Positions 36,089-44,393 of a stretch of 64,000 bases of DNA are shown here, piece after piece (the stretch's first letter is position 1; each line of letters begins with the position of its first letter). Location of the stretch: the NCBI GenBank assembly GCA_035638575.1, contig DASQZT010000013.1, positions 1-64,000 on the forward strand, read 5' to 3'. The stretch is from DASQZT01 sp035638575 (GTDB lineage: Bacteria > Acidobacteriota > Terriglobia > Bryobacterales > Bryobacteraceae). A model generated the notes under the pieces. That model was given only the letters and a program-made list of their open reading frames with translations. It had not been told where the DNA came from and searched no databases. The translations under genes and the position numbers were made by a program.

Positions 36089-37177
36089 ATGAAGAAAACG
36101 AGAGTAGCTGTCATTACGGTGGCAGTGGCGGGATCGGCACTCCTGGCTTTCGCGCAGGCTCCGGCGCAACAGCAGGCGCAGCCGGGTGCGGGACGGCAAG
36201 GGGGGCGAGGCGGCGGCCAGCAGCCCATGCCTCCCGGCCCCAATCCCAATTCGCAATACCGTCTGGGTCCCGACTCGATGCCGCAGGAAGGAGTGCCCAA
36301 GGGCGAGATCCGCGGGCCGTACACGCTTCCCAGCAGCGTCTATCCGGGGACCCAGCACACGTATTGGGTGTACGTCCCGGCGCAGTACGATCCGGCGGCG
36401 CCGGCGAGTCTGATGGTTTTCCAGGACGGGCAGGCCTTCAAGGACGAGAATGGCGATCTCCGCGCGCAGAATGTGATGGACAACCTGATCTACCGGCGCG
36501 AGATTCCGGTGATGATCGGAGTCTTCATCAATCCCGGCCGCCGTCCGGATCAGCCGGAGCCCAGCCCGCAGACCGGTTGGGGGGATGGCACCACCAATCG
36601 CGGCATCGAGTACAACACGCCCGACGATAAGTATGCTCGCGTGATTACCGAAGAGCTGATGCCGGCGCTCAATAAGGAATACAGCATCTCGAAGGACCCG
36701 GAACAGCATGGAATCGGCGGATCCAGCTCCGGTGCAATCGCCGCGTTCGCGGTTGCGTGGGAGCGTCCCGACGATTTCCGGAAGGTGCTGAGCAATGTCG
36801 GCAGCTTCGTGAATCTGCAGGGCGGCTATGTGTATCCGGAGCGCGTCCTGGCGAGCGCGAAAAAACCGATTCGCGTCTTCCTGTGCGACGGGCGGAACGA
36901 TAACCGCGGCGTCCGCAACGGGGTTTACGACGAGAAGCGCGACTGGTTTTACCAGAACGTCCGCCTGATGAAGGCTCTCACGCAGAAAGGTTATGACGTG
37001 AACTACTCGTTCAGCATGAACCTTCACGGGCAGAAGTTCGGCGGCATGATTCTGCCGGAGATGATGCGCTGGCTGTGGCGCGACGGTCCCGTATCCACGG
37101 ATCCCAACGACATGGTGGAGCGCAGCTTCCGCCAGCCCGCGGCGAAAAAGCCGGCGGAGACCGAGCAGAAACAGTGA
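36089..37177 (+). CDS. Secreted esterase-D/Fes-like alpha/beta hydrolase
   Basis: 362 residues with a signal peptide (KTRVAVITVAVAGSALLAFAQ) and a Pro/Gln/Gly-rich linker (about residues 25-60). The hydrolase domain follows the putative-esterase family. The oxyanion side is LMVFQDGQAF, the nucleophile serine is in GIGGSSSGAIAAFAVAW (about residue 215), the Asp lies about RVFLCDGRNDNRG and the His is in SMNLHGQKFGG. It would cleave an ester, possibly a feruloyl, acetyl or siderophore ester, in the periplasm. Start 36089 has GGAGG 10 nt upstream (36074-36078). Confidence 0.85.
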   Translation: MKKTRVAVITVAVAGSALLAFAQAPAQQQAQPGAGRQGGRGGGQQPMPPGPNPNSQYRLGPDSMPQEGVPKGEIRGPYTLPSSVYPGTQHTYWVYVPAQYDPAAPASLMVFQDGQAFKDENGDLRAQNVMDNLIYRREIPVMIGVFINPGRRPDQPEPSPQTGWGDGTTNRGIEYNTPDDKYARVITEELMPALNKEYSISKDPEQHGIGGSSSGAIAAFAVAWERPDDFRKVLSNVGSFVNLQGGYVYPERVLASAKKPIRVFLCDGRNDNRGVRNGVYDEKRDWFYQNVRLMKALTQKGYDVNYSFSMNLHGQKFGGMILPEMMRWLWRDGPVSTDPNDMVERSFRQPAAKKPAETEQKQ

Positions 37178-37240
37178 ACGGCCACGGGCCGGGATTCGAT
37201 CCCGGTGGCCGGGGAATCGATCCTCCGGCGACACCCGGGG

Positions 37241-37246
37241 TATAAT
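37241..37246 (+). promoter_or_regulatory. -10 element kept in front of the kinase remnant
   Basis: A consensus TATAAT, 12 nt before the ATG of the decayed kinase gene at 37259. The promoter seems intact although the gene is not. Confidence 0.4.
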
Positions 37247-37258
37247 CGTTCGAAATCG

Positions 37259-37700
37259 ATGCCCTTGGCAACGGGCAGCAAACTGGGTCCGTACGAAATC
37301 CTTTCGCCCGCAGGCGCCGGCGGCATGGGTGAGGTGTACCGCGCCCGGGACACGCGGCTGGGGCGCGAGGTCGCCATCAAAGTCCTGCCCGCTGGAGCCG
37401 TGACGGCATGCGGATCTTCTACATACAGCCCGACAAGAAACTGATGGAAGCGAGTTTCGACCCGCGGAAAGGGTCCGCCGGCGTGCCGCACGTGCTTTTC
37501 CATACCCGCATCATCGCCTCCAACCGGGTCCTGTTCCAATACGATGTTTCGCCTGACGGCCGCTTCCTCATCAATTCGTTCCCGTCCAGTGATACAGCCA
37601 AGTTGACGTGGCCGACGTTCGCGACCCATTTCGGGTTGGCACCAAAACCGGCAATCTTACATCCGGCTAACCTGCGCCTCGCCTTTCTCCCATTCCCCAT
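37259..37700 (+). pseudogene. Remnant of a Ser/Thr protein kinase with beta-propeller C-terminus
   Basis: The first 47 codons are a standard kinase start: MPLATGSKLGPYEILSPAGA, GGMGEVYRARDT (P-loop) and VAIKVLP (ATP-binding Lys). About 37400 the frame jumps directly to the far C-terminus of the same protein type, IFYIQPDKKLMEASF and FQYDVSPDGRFLINSFP, in a different frame. These are the last blades of the WD40/PD40 propeller usual in acidobacterial kinases. Several hundred codons (rest of kinase, membrane helix, most blades) are missing, so an internal deletion is the simplest explanation. The normal C-terminal end has also decayed. Confidence 0.8.
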
Positions 37701-37720
37701 CAAGATTGGGATGATCGTGC

Positions 37721-37726
37721 TATACT
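37721..37726 (+). promoter_or_regulatory. -10-like element for the cys operon
   Basis: TATACT ending 6 nt before the cysD ATG (37733), with CTTCCCCT and no Shine-Dalgarno between. Transcription would start at or beside the A of the ATG, predicting a leaderless mRNA. Confidence 0.4.
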
Positions 37727-37732
37727 TCCCCT

Positions 37733-38632
37733 ATGGCACTCGGACACCTGCGGATGCTCGAGGCGGAGAGCATCCACATCATCCGTGAGGTAGCTTGCGA
37801 GTTTCAGAAGCCGGTAATGCTCTACTCCATCGGCAAGGACTCGTCGGTGATGCTCCGGCTGGCCCAGAAAGCCTTCCATCCGGCGCCCCTTCCCTTCCCT
37901 CTGCTGCACGTCGATACCACCTACAAGTTCAAGGAAATGATCGAGTTCCGCGATGCGTACACGCGCCAGGTGGGGGCCCTGCTGATCGTCCACACCAACC
38001 GCGGGGCCATCGACCAAGGCGCCAATCCGTTCCGCCTGGGCACGCAGCGCTGCTGCGGCTTGCTGAAGACCACCGCGCTGCTCGATGCGCTCCGCGAGGG
38101 CGGGTTCGACGCGGCGTTCGGCGGGGCGCGGCGCGACGAGGAGAAGTCGCGCGCCAAGGAGCGGATCTATTCGTTCCGCGACGGGCGCGGGCAGTGGGAT
38201 CCGAAGAACCAGCGGCCCGAGCTGTGGAACCTGTACAACAGCCGCGTGGAGCCGGGCGAGAGCATCCGCGTGTTTCCGCTCTCGAACTGGACCGAGCTGG
38301 ACGTGTGGGAGTACATCCACGTGGAGAGCATCCCGGTGGTGCCGCTGTATTTCGCGAAGGACCGCTGGATGATCGAACGCGGCGATTCGCTGATCTCCCT
38401 CGAGCAGGAGTTCGTCCCGCGGCTGCCGGGCGAAAAGCCCCGGCTGGTGCGGTGCCGCATGCGGTCGCTGGGTTGCTCGCCATGCACCGGCGCGATCCGG
38501 TCGGACGCCGACTCGGTGCCCAAGATCATCGAAGAGCTGATCTCCTTCCGCCGCTCCGAGCGCGAGAACCGCGTGATCGACCACGACCAGGACGGCTCCA
38601 TGGAGATGAAGAAGCGCGAGGGATATTTCTGA
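37733..38632 (+). CDS. cysD: Sulfate adenylyltransferase small subunit
   Basis: 299 residues. With CysN it makes adenylyl sulfate (APS) from sulfate and ATP, the first step of sulfate assimilation. The PP-loop is LYSIGKDSSVMLRLA (about residue 30). Other family motifs are LHVDTTYKFKEMIEFRD, GTQRCCGLLKT, GGARRDEEKSRAKER, SNWTELDVWEYI and the C-terminal DHDQDGSMEMKKREGYF. The length is normal. It is the first gene of cysD-cysN-cysH-tauE; the stop TGA overlaps the cysN ATG by one base. Confidence 0.97.
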   Translation: MALGHLRMLEAESIHIIREVACEFQKPVMLYSIGKDSSVMLRLAQKAFHPAPLPFPLLHVDTTYKFKEMIEFRDAYTRQVGALLIVHTNRGAIDQGANPFRLGTQRCCGLLKTTALLDALREGGFDAAFGGARRDEEKSRAKERIYSFRDGRGQWDPKNQRPELWNLYNSRVEPGESIRVFPLSNWTELDVWEYIHVESIPVVPLYFAKDRWMIERGDSLISLEQEFVPRLPGEKPRLVRCRMRSLGCSPCTGAIRSDADSVPKIIEELISFRRSERENRVIDHDQDGSMEMKKREGYF

Positions 38633-40245
38633 TGGCGGCGCTTTCCGAGATCGCACCGCAGTTCGACGTCGAGCGCTTCCTGGCGCAGGAGAAGCGCAAA
38701 GGCCTGCTGCGCTTCAGCACGGCCGGCAGCGTGGACGACGGCAAATCGACCTTGATCGGCCGCCTGCTCTACGATTCGCGGAACGTCTACGAAGACCAGA
38801 TCCATTCGGTGGAGAAGGCATCCGTGAACCGGTCGGCGGGCCCCATCGATTTCTCCCTGCTGACCGACGGCCTCCGCGCCGAGCGGGAGCAGGGCATCAC
38901 CATCGACGTGGCCTACCGCTACTTCTCCACGGCGCGCCGCAAGTTCATCATCGCCGACACCCCGGGCCACGAGCAGTACACGCGCAACATGGCCACGGGC
39001 TCCTCCACGGCGGACCTGGCGATCATCTTGATCGACGCGCGCAAGGGCGTCCTGCCGCAGTCGCGGAGGCATGCGTACATCGCGTCGCTGCTCGGCATCC
39101 GCGAGTTCGTGGTGGCGGTGAACAAGATGGACCTGGTCGCCTATGACGAGCAGGTGTTCGAGCGGATCCGGTCGGAGTTCGTGGAGTGGAACAGCGCCAG
39201 GAACCGCGTCTACTTCCTGCCCATCAGCGCGCTCGAAGGCGACAACGTGGTCACGCGCAGCGCGCGCATGCCGTGGTTCGATGGGCCGAGCCTGCTGGAG
39301 TACCTGGAAACGGTCGAGGTAGAGGCGCGGCACGGCGAGACGGCGTTCCGGTTTCCGGTGCAGCGGGTGATCCGGCCGAACCAGGATTTTCGAGGGTACG
39401 CCGGGCAGATTGCGGCGGGGTCGGTGCGGCCGGGCGACGTGGTCTGCGCCCTGCCCTCGCGGCGGCGCACGCGCGTGAAGGCCATCGCCACGTTTGACGG
39501 CGACCTCCCGGTGGCGCACGCGCCGATGTCGGTGACGTTGACGCTCGAAGACGAGCTGGATTTGAGCCGCGGCGATATGCTGGCGGCGGCGGAGCAGCCT
39601 CCGGAAGCCGCGCGGCGTTTCGAAGCGCACCTAGTGTGGATGAACGATCGGCCGCTCGATCCTTCCCGGCGGTACCTGCTGAAGCACACGGCGCAGGTCG
39701 TGACGGCCAACGTCGCGGTGCTGCGGCATCGCGTGGACGTCAACACCATGCGGGCGGAGCAGGCCGAAACGCTGGAGTTGAACGCCATCGGGCTGGTCGA
39801 GATGGAAACCAACAAGCCGCTGTTTTTCGATTCCTACCAGCGCAATCGCACTACCGGCAGCTTCATCCTGATCGACGGAGAGACCAACGCCACCGTGGCC
39901 GCCGGCATGATCGTGCAGGCGGTGGGCGGCCTTCGGACGACGGGCGCCGTGACGGCCAAAGAGCGCCGCTTGCGGTATGGACACGGGCCGGAAGTGATTT
40001 CGGTCGGCGGCAGGGAATCGCTGGCGGTCCTGCTGGAGCGCCGATTGTTCGAGCACGGCTGCGCGGTGGCGGTGGTGCGGGAGCCGGGGGAAGAAGTTCT
40101 GGAGTCGCTCGAAGCCGCGGGGTTGATTGCCATCGTCATCGACCGGAGCGATGCCGCACTCCCCCACGACGATCGCCGCGCGGCGGACGAAATCTGGGCG
40201 CGCCTCTTCGGCGAGGGTGAAATCAGCGGAGGAGAGGGGATATGA
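38632..40245 (+). CDS. cysN: Sulfate adenylyltransferase GTPase subunit with degenerate C-terminal extension
   Basis: 537 residues. The GTPase that drives APS synthesis by CysD. G-domain motifs are GSVDDGKSTLIGRLL, the switch region EREQGITIDVAYRYF, DTPGHEQYTRNM and NKMD. Domains II and III follow to about residue 430. The last 100 residues (from VTAKERRLRYG) align in position with the APS-kinase part of CysNC/NodQ fusions, but the P-loop is absent: where FTGLSGSGKST would be expected it reads ISVGGRESLAVLLERRLF. The tail is therefore probably a dead kinase remnant or a structural extension. The stop overlaps cysH by 4 bp. Confidence 0.93.
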   Translation: MAALSEIAPQFDVERFLAQEKRKGLLRFSTAGSVDDGKSTLIGRLLYDSRNVYEDQIHSVEKASVNRSAGPIDFSLLTDGLRAEREQGITIDVAYRYFSTARRKFIIADTPGHEQYTRNMATGSSTADLAIILIDARKGVLPQSRRHAYIASLLGIREFVVAVNKMDLVAYDEQVFERIRSEFVEWNSARNRVYFLPISALEGDNVVTRSARMPWFDGPSLLEYLETVEVEARHGETAFRFPVQRVIRPNQDFRGYAGQIAAGSVRPGDVVCALPSRRRTRVKAIATFDGDLPVAHAPMSVTLTLEDELDLSRGDMLAAAEQPPEAARRFEAHLVWMNDRPLDPSRRYLLKHTAQVVTANVAVLRHRVDVNTMRAEQAETLELNAIGLVEMETNKPLFFDSYQRNRTTGSFILIDGETNATVAAGMIVQAVGGLRTTGAVTAKERRLRYGHGPEVISVGGRESLAVLLERRLFEHGCAVAVVREPGEEVLESLEAAGLIAIVIDRSDAALPHDDRRAADEIWARLFGEGEISGGEGI

Positions 40246-40901
40246 AATCGGCGGAAGCGGCGGATGTCATCAGCCAGGTGCTGAGCGAGCACCGCGGCGC
40301 GGCTTGCGTAACGTCCAGCTTTCAAACGGATTGCATGGCGCTGGTTCACATGATCACGCGGCAGCGGCCGGGCATCCCCGTGCTGTTCCTGGATACGGGC
40401 TATCACTTCGCCGAGACCTACCAATACCGCGACCGCATGGCGGCGGAAATGAATCTGAACCTGGTGAACCTGGTGCCGCGGCAGAGCGTCGCGGAGCAGG
40501 AAGCGCAGTTCGGTATCCTTTATAACAGCGCGCCGGACCGCTGCTGCGGCATGCGCAAGGTCGAGCCGCTGTTTACCGGCCTGGAGCCGTACGACGTCTG
40601 GTTCACGGCGCTGCGGCGGGAGCAGTCGCCGACGCGCGCCAACCTGAAGACAGTCGATAGCTTTGCGCTGCCGGGCGGGAAAGTGCTGACCAAGGTGAGC
40701 CCGCTGGCGGATTGGACGGCGCGCGATGTGTGGCAGTACCTGAGGGAGCACGGCATCCCTCCGCTGCCGCTGTACGACCAGGGGTTCACCAGCATCGGCT
40801 GCGAGCCGTGCACTTCGCTCCCGGTTGACCCGGACAATCCACGGTCGGGGCGCTGGGCGGGCCGCAAGCTGGAGTGCGGGATCCACCTTTCGGGGCACTA
40901 A
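40242..40901 (+). CDS. cysH: Assimilatory adenylyl-sulfate (APS) reductase
   Basis: 219 residues. It reduces APS to sulfite with thioredoxin. The four cluster cysteines that separate APS reductases from PAPS reductases are present: CC in DRCCGMRKVEPL (about residue 100) and CxxC in SIGCEPCTS. The catalytic cysteine is in the C-terminal KLECGIHLS. The substrate-binding region is SSFQTDCMALVHM and LDTGYHFAETYQY. Use of APS fits the lack of a working APS kinase in cysN. It is translationally coupled to cysN and followed 3 bp later by the TauE-type gene. Confidence 0.95.
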   Translation: MKSAEAADVISQVLSEHRGAACVTSSFQTDCMALVHMITRQRPGIPVLFLDTGYHFAETYQYRDRMAAEMNLNLVNLVPRQSVAEQEAQFGILYNSAPDRCCGMRKVEPLFTGLEPYDVWFTALRREQSPTRANLKTVDSFALPGGKVLTKVSPLADWTARDVWQYLREHGIPPLPLYDQGFTSIGCEPCTSLPVDPDNPRSGRWAGRKLECGIHLSGH

Positions 40902-40904
40902 CTC

Positions 40905-41642
40905 ATGCTCATCGCACTGGGCTTCCTCATTTCGCTGGTGATCGGCATGACGGGAATCGGCGGCGGCACCATTACGGTTCCGGTCCTGATGCTCTTCGTG
41001 CACCTGGCTCCGGACAAGACTGTGGGCACGGCGCTGGCATTCGCGGCGGTGGTGAAGCTGGTGGCGGCGCCGATGTTTCTAGTTCGCAAGCAGGTGAACT
41101 TCCGCGTGCTGGGGCTGGCGATTGCGGGCGGGCTGCCGGGGCTGCTGGTGGGGCTGTACTTGCTCCACCGCCTGGTGAATTCGAACCAGAACAGCCTGCT
41201 GACCGGCTTGCTGGGAATCCTGATCGTGGGCAGCGCGCTGGCGAGCCTGAAGCGGCCTGGCGTGGGCGCCGGCGCGCGGGACCGTTCGCACTGGCTGCCC
41301 TGGCTCATGCTGCCGATCGGTGTAGAGACCGGCTTTTCGTCAGCGGGCGCGGGGGCCATCGGCACCGTGGCGCTGCTGAAGTTCACGCTCCTGGCGCCGG
41401 CGCAGGTCATCGGCACCAACGTGATGTTCGGGCTGGCGCTGTCGCTCATCGGCGGCGGGTTGCAGATGAACGCCGGCGCATACGATGCCGGGGTGCTGAC
41501 GCAACTGGTGATCGGCGGGGTCTTCGGCGCGCTGATCGGTCCCAACGTCACGGCGTGGGTTCCGGCCAAGCCGCTGCGGGTGGGACTGTGCCTGTGGCTG
41601 GCCTCGATGGGCAGCCTGCTTTGCTGGCGCGCGGCGCTGTAG
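40905..41642 (+). CDS. TauE/SafE-family sulfite/sulfonate permease
   Basis: 245 residues, about eight membrane helices. The family opening LIALGFLISLVIGMTGIGGG and the repeated second half VETGFSSAGAGAIGTVALL (the two GxGGG-like repeats) are clear. Members move sulfite, sulfonates, sulfoacetate or related anions. In this position, 3 bp behind cysH, it may export excess sulfite or import a sulfur source; direction cannot be read from sequence. End of the cys operon. Confidence 0.88.
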   Translation: MLIALGFLISLVIGMTGIGGGTITVPVLMLFVHLAPDKTVGTALAFAAVVKLVAAPMFLVRKQVNFRVLGLAIAGGLPGLLVGLYLLHRLVNSNQNSLLTGLLGILIVGSALASLKRPGVGAGARDRSHWLPWLMLPIGVETGFSSAGAGAIGTVALLKFTLLAPAQVIGTNVMFGLALSLIGGGLQMNAGAYDAGVLTQLVIGGVFGALIGPNVTAWVPAKPLRVGLCLWLASMGSLLCWRAAL

Positions 41643-41648
41643 CGCGGC

Positions 41649-41654
41649 GATAAT
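41649..41654 (+). promoter_or_regulatory. -10-like element for xylB
   Basis: GATAAT ending 6 nt before the xylB ATG at 41661, no Shine-Dalgarno between. Suggests xylB has its own leaderless transcript rather than relying only on the cys operon. Confidence 0.35.
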
Positions 41655-41660
41655 GGCTGC

Positions 41661-43151
41661 ATGTGGCTTGGCATCGATGTAGGCACCGGAGGCACGCGCG
41701 CGCTGCTGGTGGATGAACGCGGCGCCGTTCGCGCGGGGTTTACCGCACCGCACGAGGACATGCGGATGGAGCGCCCGCTGTGGGCCGAGCAGCGGCCCGA
41801 GAACTGGTGGGACGCGGCCGTGGATGCCATCCGCGGCGTGCTCGCCGAAGCGGGGCTTTCCGGCAAACCGGTGAGGGGCATCGGGCTCTCGGGGCAGATG
41901 CACGGCCTGGTGATTCTCGACAGCGCCAACCAGGTCATACGGCCCTCGCTCATCTGGTGCGACCAGCGCAGCCAGGCGCAGGTGGACGCGGTGAACCAGA
42001 AGCTCGGCCGCGAAAGAATCCTGGAGTTCATCGCCAATCCCGTGCTCACCGGATTCACGCTGCCCAAGCTGCTGTGGGTGCGGGACAACGAGCCGCGGAA
42101 CTTCGAGCGCGTGCGCAAGATGCTCCTGCCCAAAGACTACGTGCGGTTCCGCCTGACGGGCGAGTTCGCTTCGGAAGTGTCGGACGCCTCGGGCACGGCG
42201 GTATTCGACGTGGTGCGGCGGCGGTGGTCGCACGAGATGATGGACGGCCTGGGGCTCGACCGTGCGATCCTGCCGCGGTGCTACGAATCGAGCGAGGTCA
42301 CGGGAAAGATCACGGCGCAGGTGGCGGAACTGACGGGACTCGAAGCAGGCACGCCCGTGGTGGGCGGAGGCGGCGACCAGGCGTCCAGCGCGGTGGGCAA
42401 CGGCATCGTGGAAGAGGGCATCGTTTCGTGCACGCTGGGAACGTCGGGGGTGGTGTTCGCTCACATGGAGAAGGTGGCGTACGATCCGGCCGGGCGGGTC
42501 CACACCTTCTGCCACGCGGTGCGCGACAAGTGGCACGTGATGGGGGTGACGCAGGGCGCCGGGCTCAGCCTGCAATGGTTCCGGAACCGGCTCGCGCCGG
42601 GAGCGGCATACGACAAGCTGACCGCCGAGGCCGCGCAATCGCCGGCGGGCGCGCAGGGCCTCTTCTGGCTGCCCTACCTGATGGGCGAGCGAACGCCGCA
42701 CCTGGACGCCACGGCGCGCGGCGGATGGATCGGGCTCACCGCCAGCCACACGCGGGCGGATCTCATCCGCGCGATCCTCGAGGGCGTTTCCTACAGCCAG
42801 CGGGATTGCCTCGACATCATCGAGTCGCTGGGGGTGGCGGTGAATTCGGTGCGGGCATCGGGCGGCGGGGCGAAGAGCGCCTTCTGGCGGCAGTTGCTGG
42901 CGGGCATCCTGAACAAGAGGGTGGTGACGCTGGAGACGCAGGAGGGCTCGGCCTACGGCGCGGCGCTGCTGGCGCTGGCGGGGACCGGCGCGTACGGCAG
43001 CGTACCCGAAGTGTGCCGCGCGGCGATCCGCGAAACGGATTCGGTTTCGGCCAGCGCGGCGGATCGGGCATTCTATGAGAAGGGGCACCGGATCTACGCG
43101 GCGCTCTACCCGGCGCTGCGGCCGGTTTATGCGCAGATATGCTGCATGTGA
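41661..43151 (+). CDS. xylB: Xylulokinase (FGGY family)
   Basis: 496 residues. Phosphorylates D-xylulose to xylulose-5-phosphate. The N-terminal ATPase motif is GIDVGTGGTRALLVDERGA. The xylulokinase signature GLSGQMHGLVILD (about residue 75) with PSLIWCDQRS, the family motif GGGGDQASSAVGNG (about residue 235) and ASGGGAKSAFWRQLLAGI (about residue 395) are all present. No xylose isomerase or transporter is beside it. It overlaps the DUF1835 gene by 13 bp in another frame. Confidence 0.94.
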   Translation: MWLGIDVGTGGTRALLVDERGAVRAGFTAPHEDMRMERPLWAEQRPENWWDAAVDAIRGVLAEAGLSGKPVRGIGLSGQMHGLVILDSANQVIRPSLIWCDQRSQAQVDAVNQKLGRERILEFIANPVLTGFTLPKLLWVRDNEPRNFERVRKMLLPKDYVRFRLTGEFASEVSDASGTAVFDVVRRRWSHEMMDGLGLDRAILPRCYESSEVTGKITAQVAELTGLEAGTPVVGGGGDQASSAVGNGIVEEGIVSCTLGTSGVVFAHMEKVAYDPAGRVHTFCHAVRDKWHVMGVTQGAGLSLQWFRNRLAPGAAYDKLTAEAAQSPAGAQGLFWLPYLMGERTPHLDATARGGWIGLTASHTRADLIRAILEGVSYSQRDCLDIIESLGVAVNSVRASGGGAKSAFWRQLLAGILNKRVVTLETQEGSAYGAALLALAGTGAYGSVPEVCRAAIRETDSVSASAADRAFYEKGHRIYAALYPALRPVYAQICCM

Positions 43152-44053
43152 CCAACGGAACTTCGGTGTCGCTGGCCGAGTCGGGACTCGGCGGCGAAGT
43201 GCTGGCGTGGGTGGATGTGCTGCACGAAGGCCCGGTGCCGGCGGGGCTCGGCCTGGATGAACTCAGCCGGCTGCGCGGGATCTTTCTGGACTCCTGCTGG
43301 CCTTCCGCGGATTCCGCGGCGGAAGCTTTGGCGCGGCGCGACGCGGCGCTGGCGCGGTTGGGCGAGCACGAAGAAGTGGCGCTGTGGTTCGAGCACGATC
43401 TCTACGACCAGTTGCAGCTCATCCAGGTGCTCGACTGGTTCCGCGGCCGGCCCGGTGGCGCCACGCGGGTGAACCTGATCTCGATCGACGATTACCTGGG
43501 CCGCCTCACCGGGGCAGAGCTTGCCGCGTTGTGGCCTCGCCGCCATCCCGTCTCGCAGGCCGAACTGGACCTGGCGGCCGCGGCGTGGCAGGCGTTCCGC
43601 TCGCCCGATCCCACCGATATCGAGAGACTGCTGCGGCAGGACACCTCGGCGCTGCCCTTTTTGGCCGGCGCGCTGGAGCGGCACTTGCAGCAGTTTCCGG
43701 CGGTGGAGAACGGCCTGGCCCGCACGGAACGCCAGATCCTGGAACTGGTAGATTCCGGCGCGCGAGATTTCCATGCGTTGTTCCTGGCCGACCAGCGGCG
43801 GGAGGAACGCATCTTCATGGGGGATGCGAGTTTCGCGCGCTACGTCACGGGGCTGAGCGATTGCCGCCATCCGCTGTTGGAGCAGGAGGGCGGGGCGCTG
43901 GCCTTGACGCAGACGGGCCGGGAGGTGCTCTCCGGGCGAGCCGACCAAGTCCACATCAACGGCATCAACCGGTGGCTCGGGGGAGTACACCTCCAAGGCT
44001 TCGAAGCGCTGTGGCGCTGGCACGAGCGCCGGCGGCGCCTGGCGCCGCATTGA
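43139..44053 (+). CDS. DUF1835 domain-containing protein
   Basis: 304 residues. The N-terminal DUF1835 region has MLHVTNGTSVSLAESGLGGE, WVDVLHEGPVPAGL and VALWFEHDLYDQLQLIQVLDWF. The C-terminal half has the winged-helix-like pattern ARTERQILELVDSG, with FMGDASFARYVTGLSDCRHPLL often paired with DUF1835. Function unknown. It overlaps the xylB end by 13 bp. The stop codon abuts the end of the opposing small secreted-protein gene with no spacer. Confidence 0.85.
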   Translation: MLHVTNGTSVSLAESGLGGEVLAWVDVLHEGPVPAGLGLDELSRLRGIFLDSCWPSADSAAEALARRDAALARLGEHEEVALWFEHDLYDQLQLIQVLDWFRGRPGGATRVNLISIDDYLGRLTGAELAALWPRRHPVSQAELDLAAAAWQAFRSPDPTDIERLLRQDTSALPFLAGALERHLQQFPAVENGLARTERQILELVDSGARDFHALFLADQRREERIFMGDASFARYVTGLSDCRHPLLEQEGGALALTQTGREVLSGRADQVHINGINRWLGGVHLQGFEALWRWHERRRRLAPH

Positions 44054-44335
44054 TTACTTGGCGTTGCGGTTGGCCGCCCCGGCTGCTTGCTTCAGCTCCC
44101 GGTTGGCTTGATCCAGTAATTCCTTGGCCTTTTGGGCGTGACCCTGCATGTCAAATTCATTGGCCTGTTGCGCCTGGACGATTCTCTCCCAGGCTTGCTG
44201 AGTCAACCGCTGCGCGGCGGCGATATTCGGATGGCGTCCCGGATTGACATTTCTCGCCGGTGGTTGCGCGATGGCAATCCCTCCGGCAATCAGGATGGAG
44301 CCCAGAACGGCAGTGAGAACTCGGGTTTTGATCAT
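44054..44335 (-). CDS. Small secreted helical protein
   Basis: 93 residues: a signal peptide (TRVLTAVLGSILIAGGIAIA) and a mature part of about 70 residues forming two amphipathic helices (HPNIAAAQRLTQQAWERIVQAQ and GHAQKAKELLDQANRELKQA). No recognised name; such Ala/Gln-rich helical-hairpin proteins are common in acidobacterial exoproteomes (inference). -10-like TAGAAT lies 8 nt before the ATG. Confidence 0.7.
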   Translation of the reverse strand: MIKTRVLTAVLGSILIAGGIAIAQPPARNVNPGRHPNIAAAQRLTQQAWERIVQAQQANEFDMQGHAQKAKELLDQANRELKQAAGAANRNAK

Positions 44336-44343
44336 AGCTTAAG

Positions 44344-44349
44344 ATTCTA
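44344..44349 (-). promoter_or_regulatory. -10-like element for the small secreted helical protein
   Basis: TAGAAT on the minus strand, 8 nt before the ATG at 44335, no Shine-Dalgarno between. Confidence 0.35.
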
Positions 44350-44393
44350 AGCGCTCGACCCGCTTCCCGCAATGAAAATGCAATTAAATTTCG

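Noticed and set aside
41340..43088. A 582-codon minus-strand open frame across xylB
   Set aside because: Antisense shadow of xylB, which carries the FGGY kinase signatures.
37733..44053. cysD through DUF1835 as one functional sulfur operon including xylB
   Set aside because: xylB has its own -10-like element, and its function and that of DUF1835 do not fit sulfur assimilation; same-strand neighbours only.
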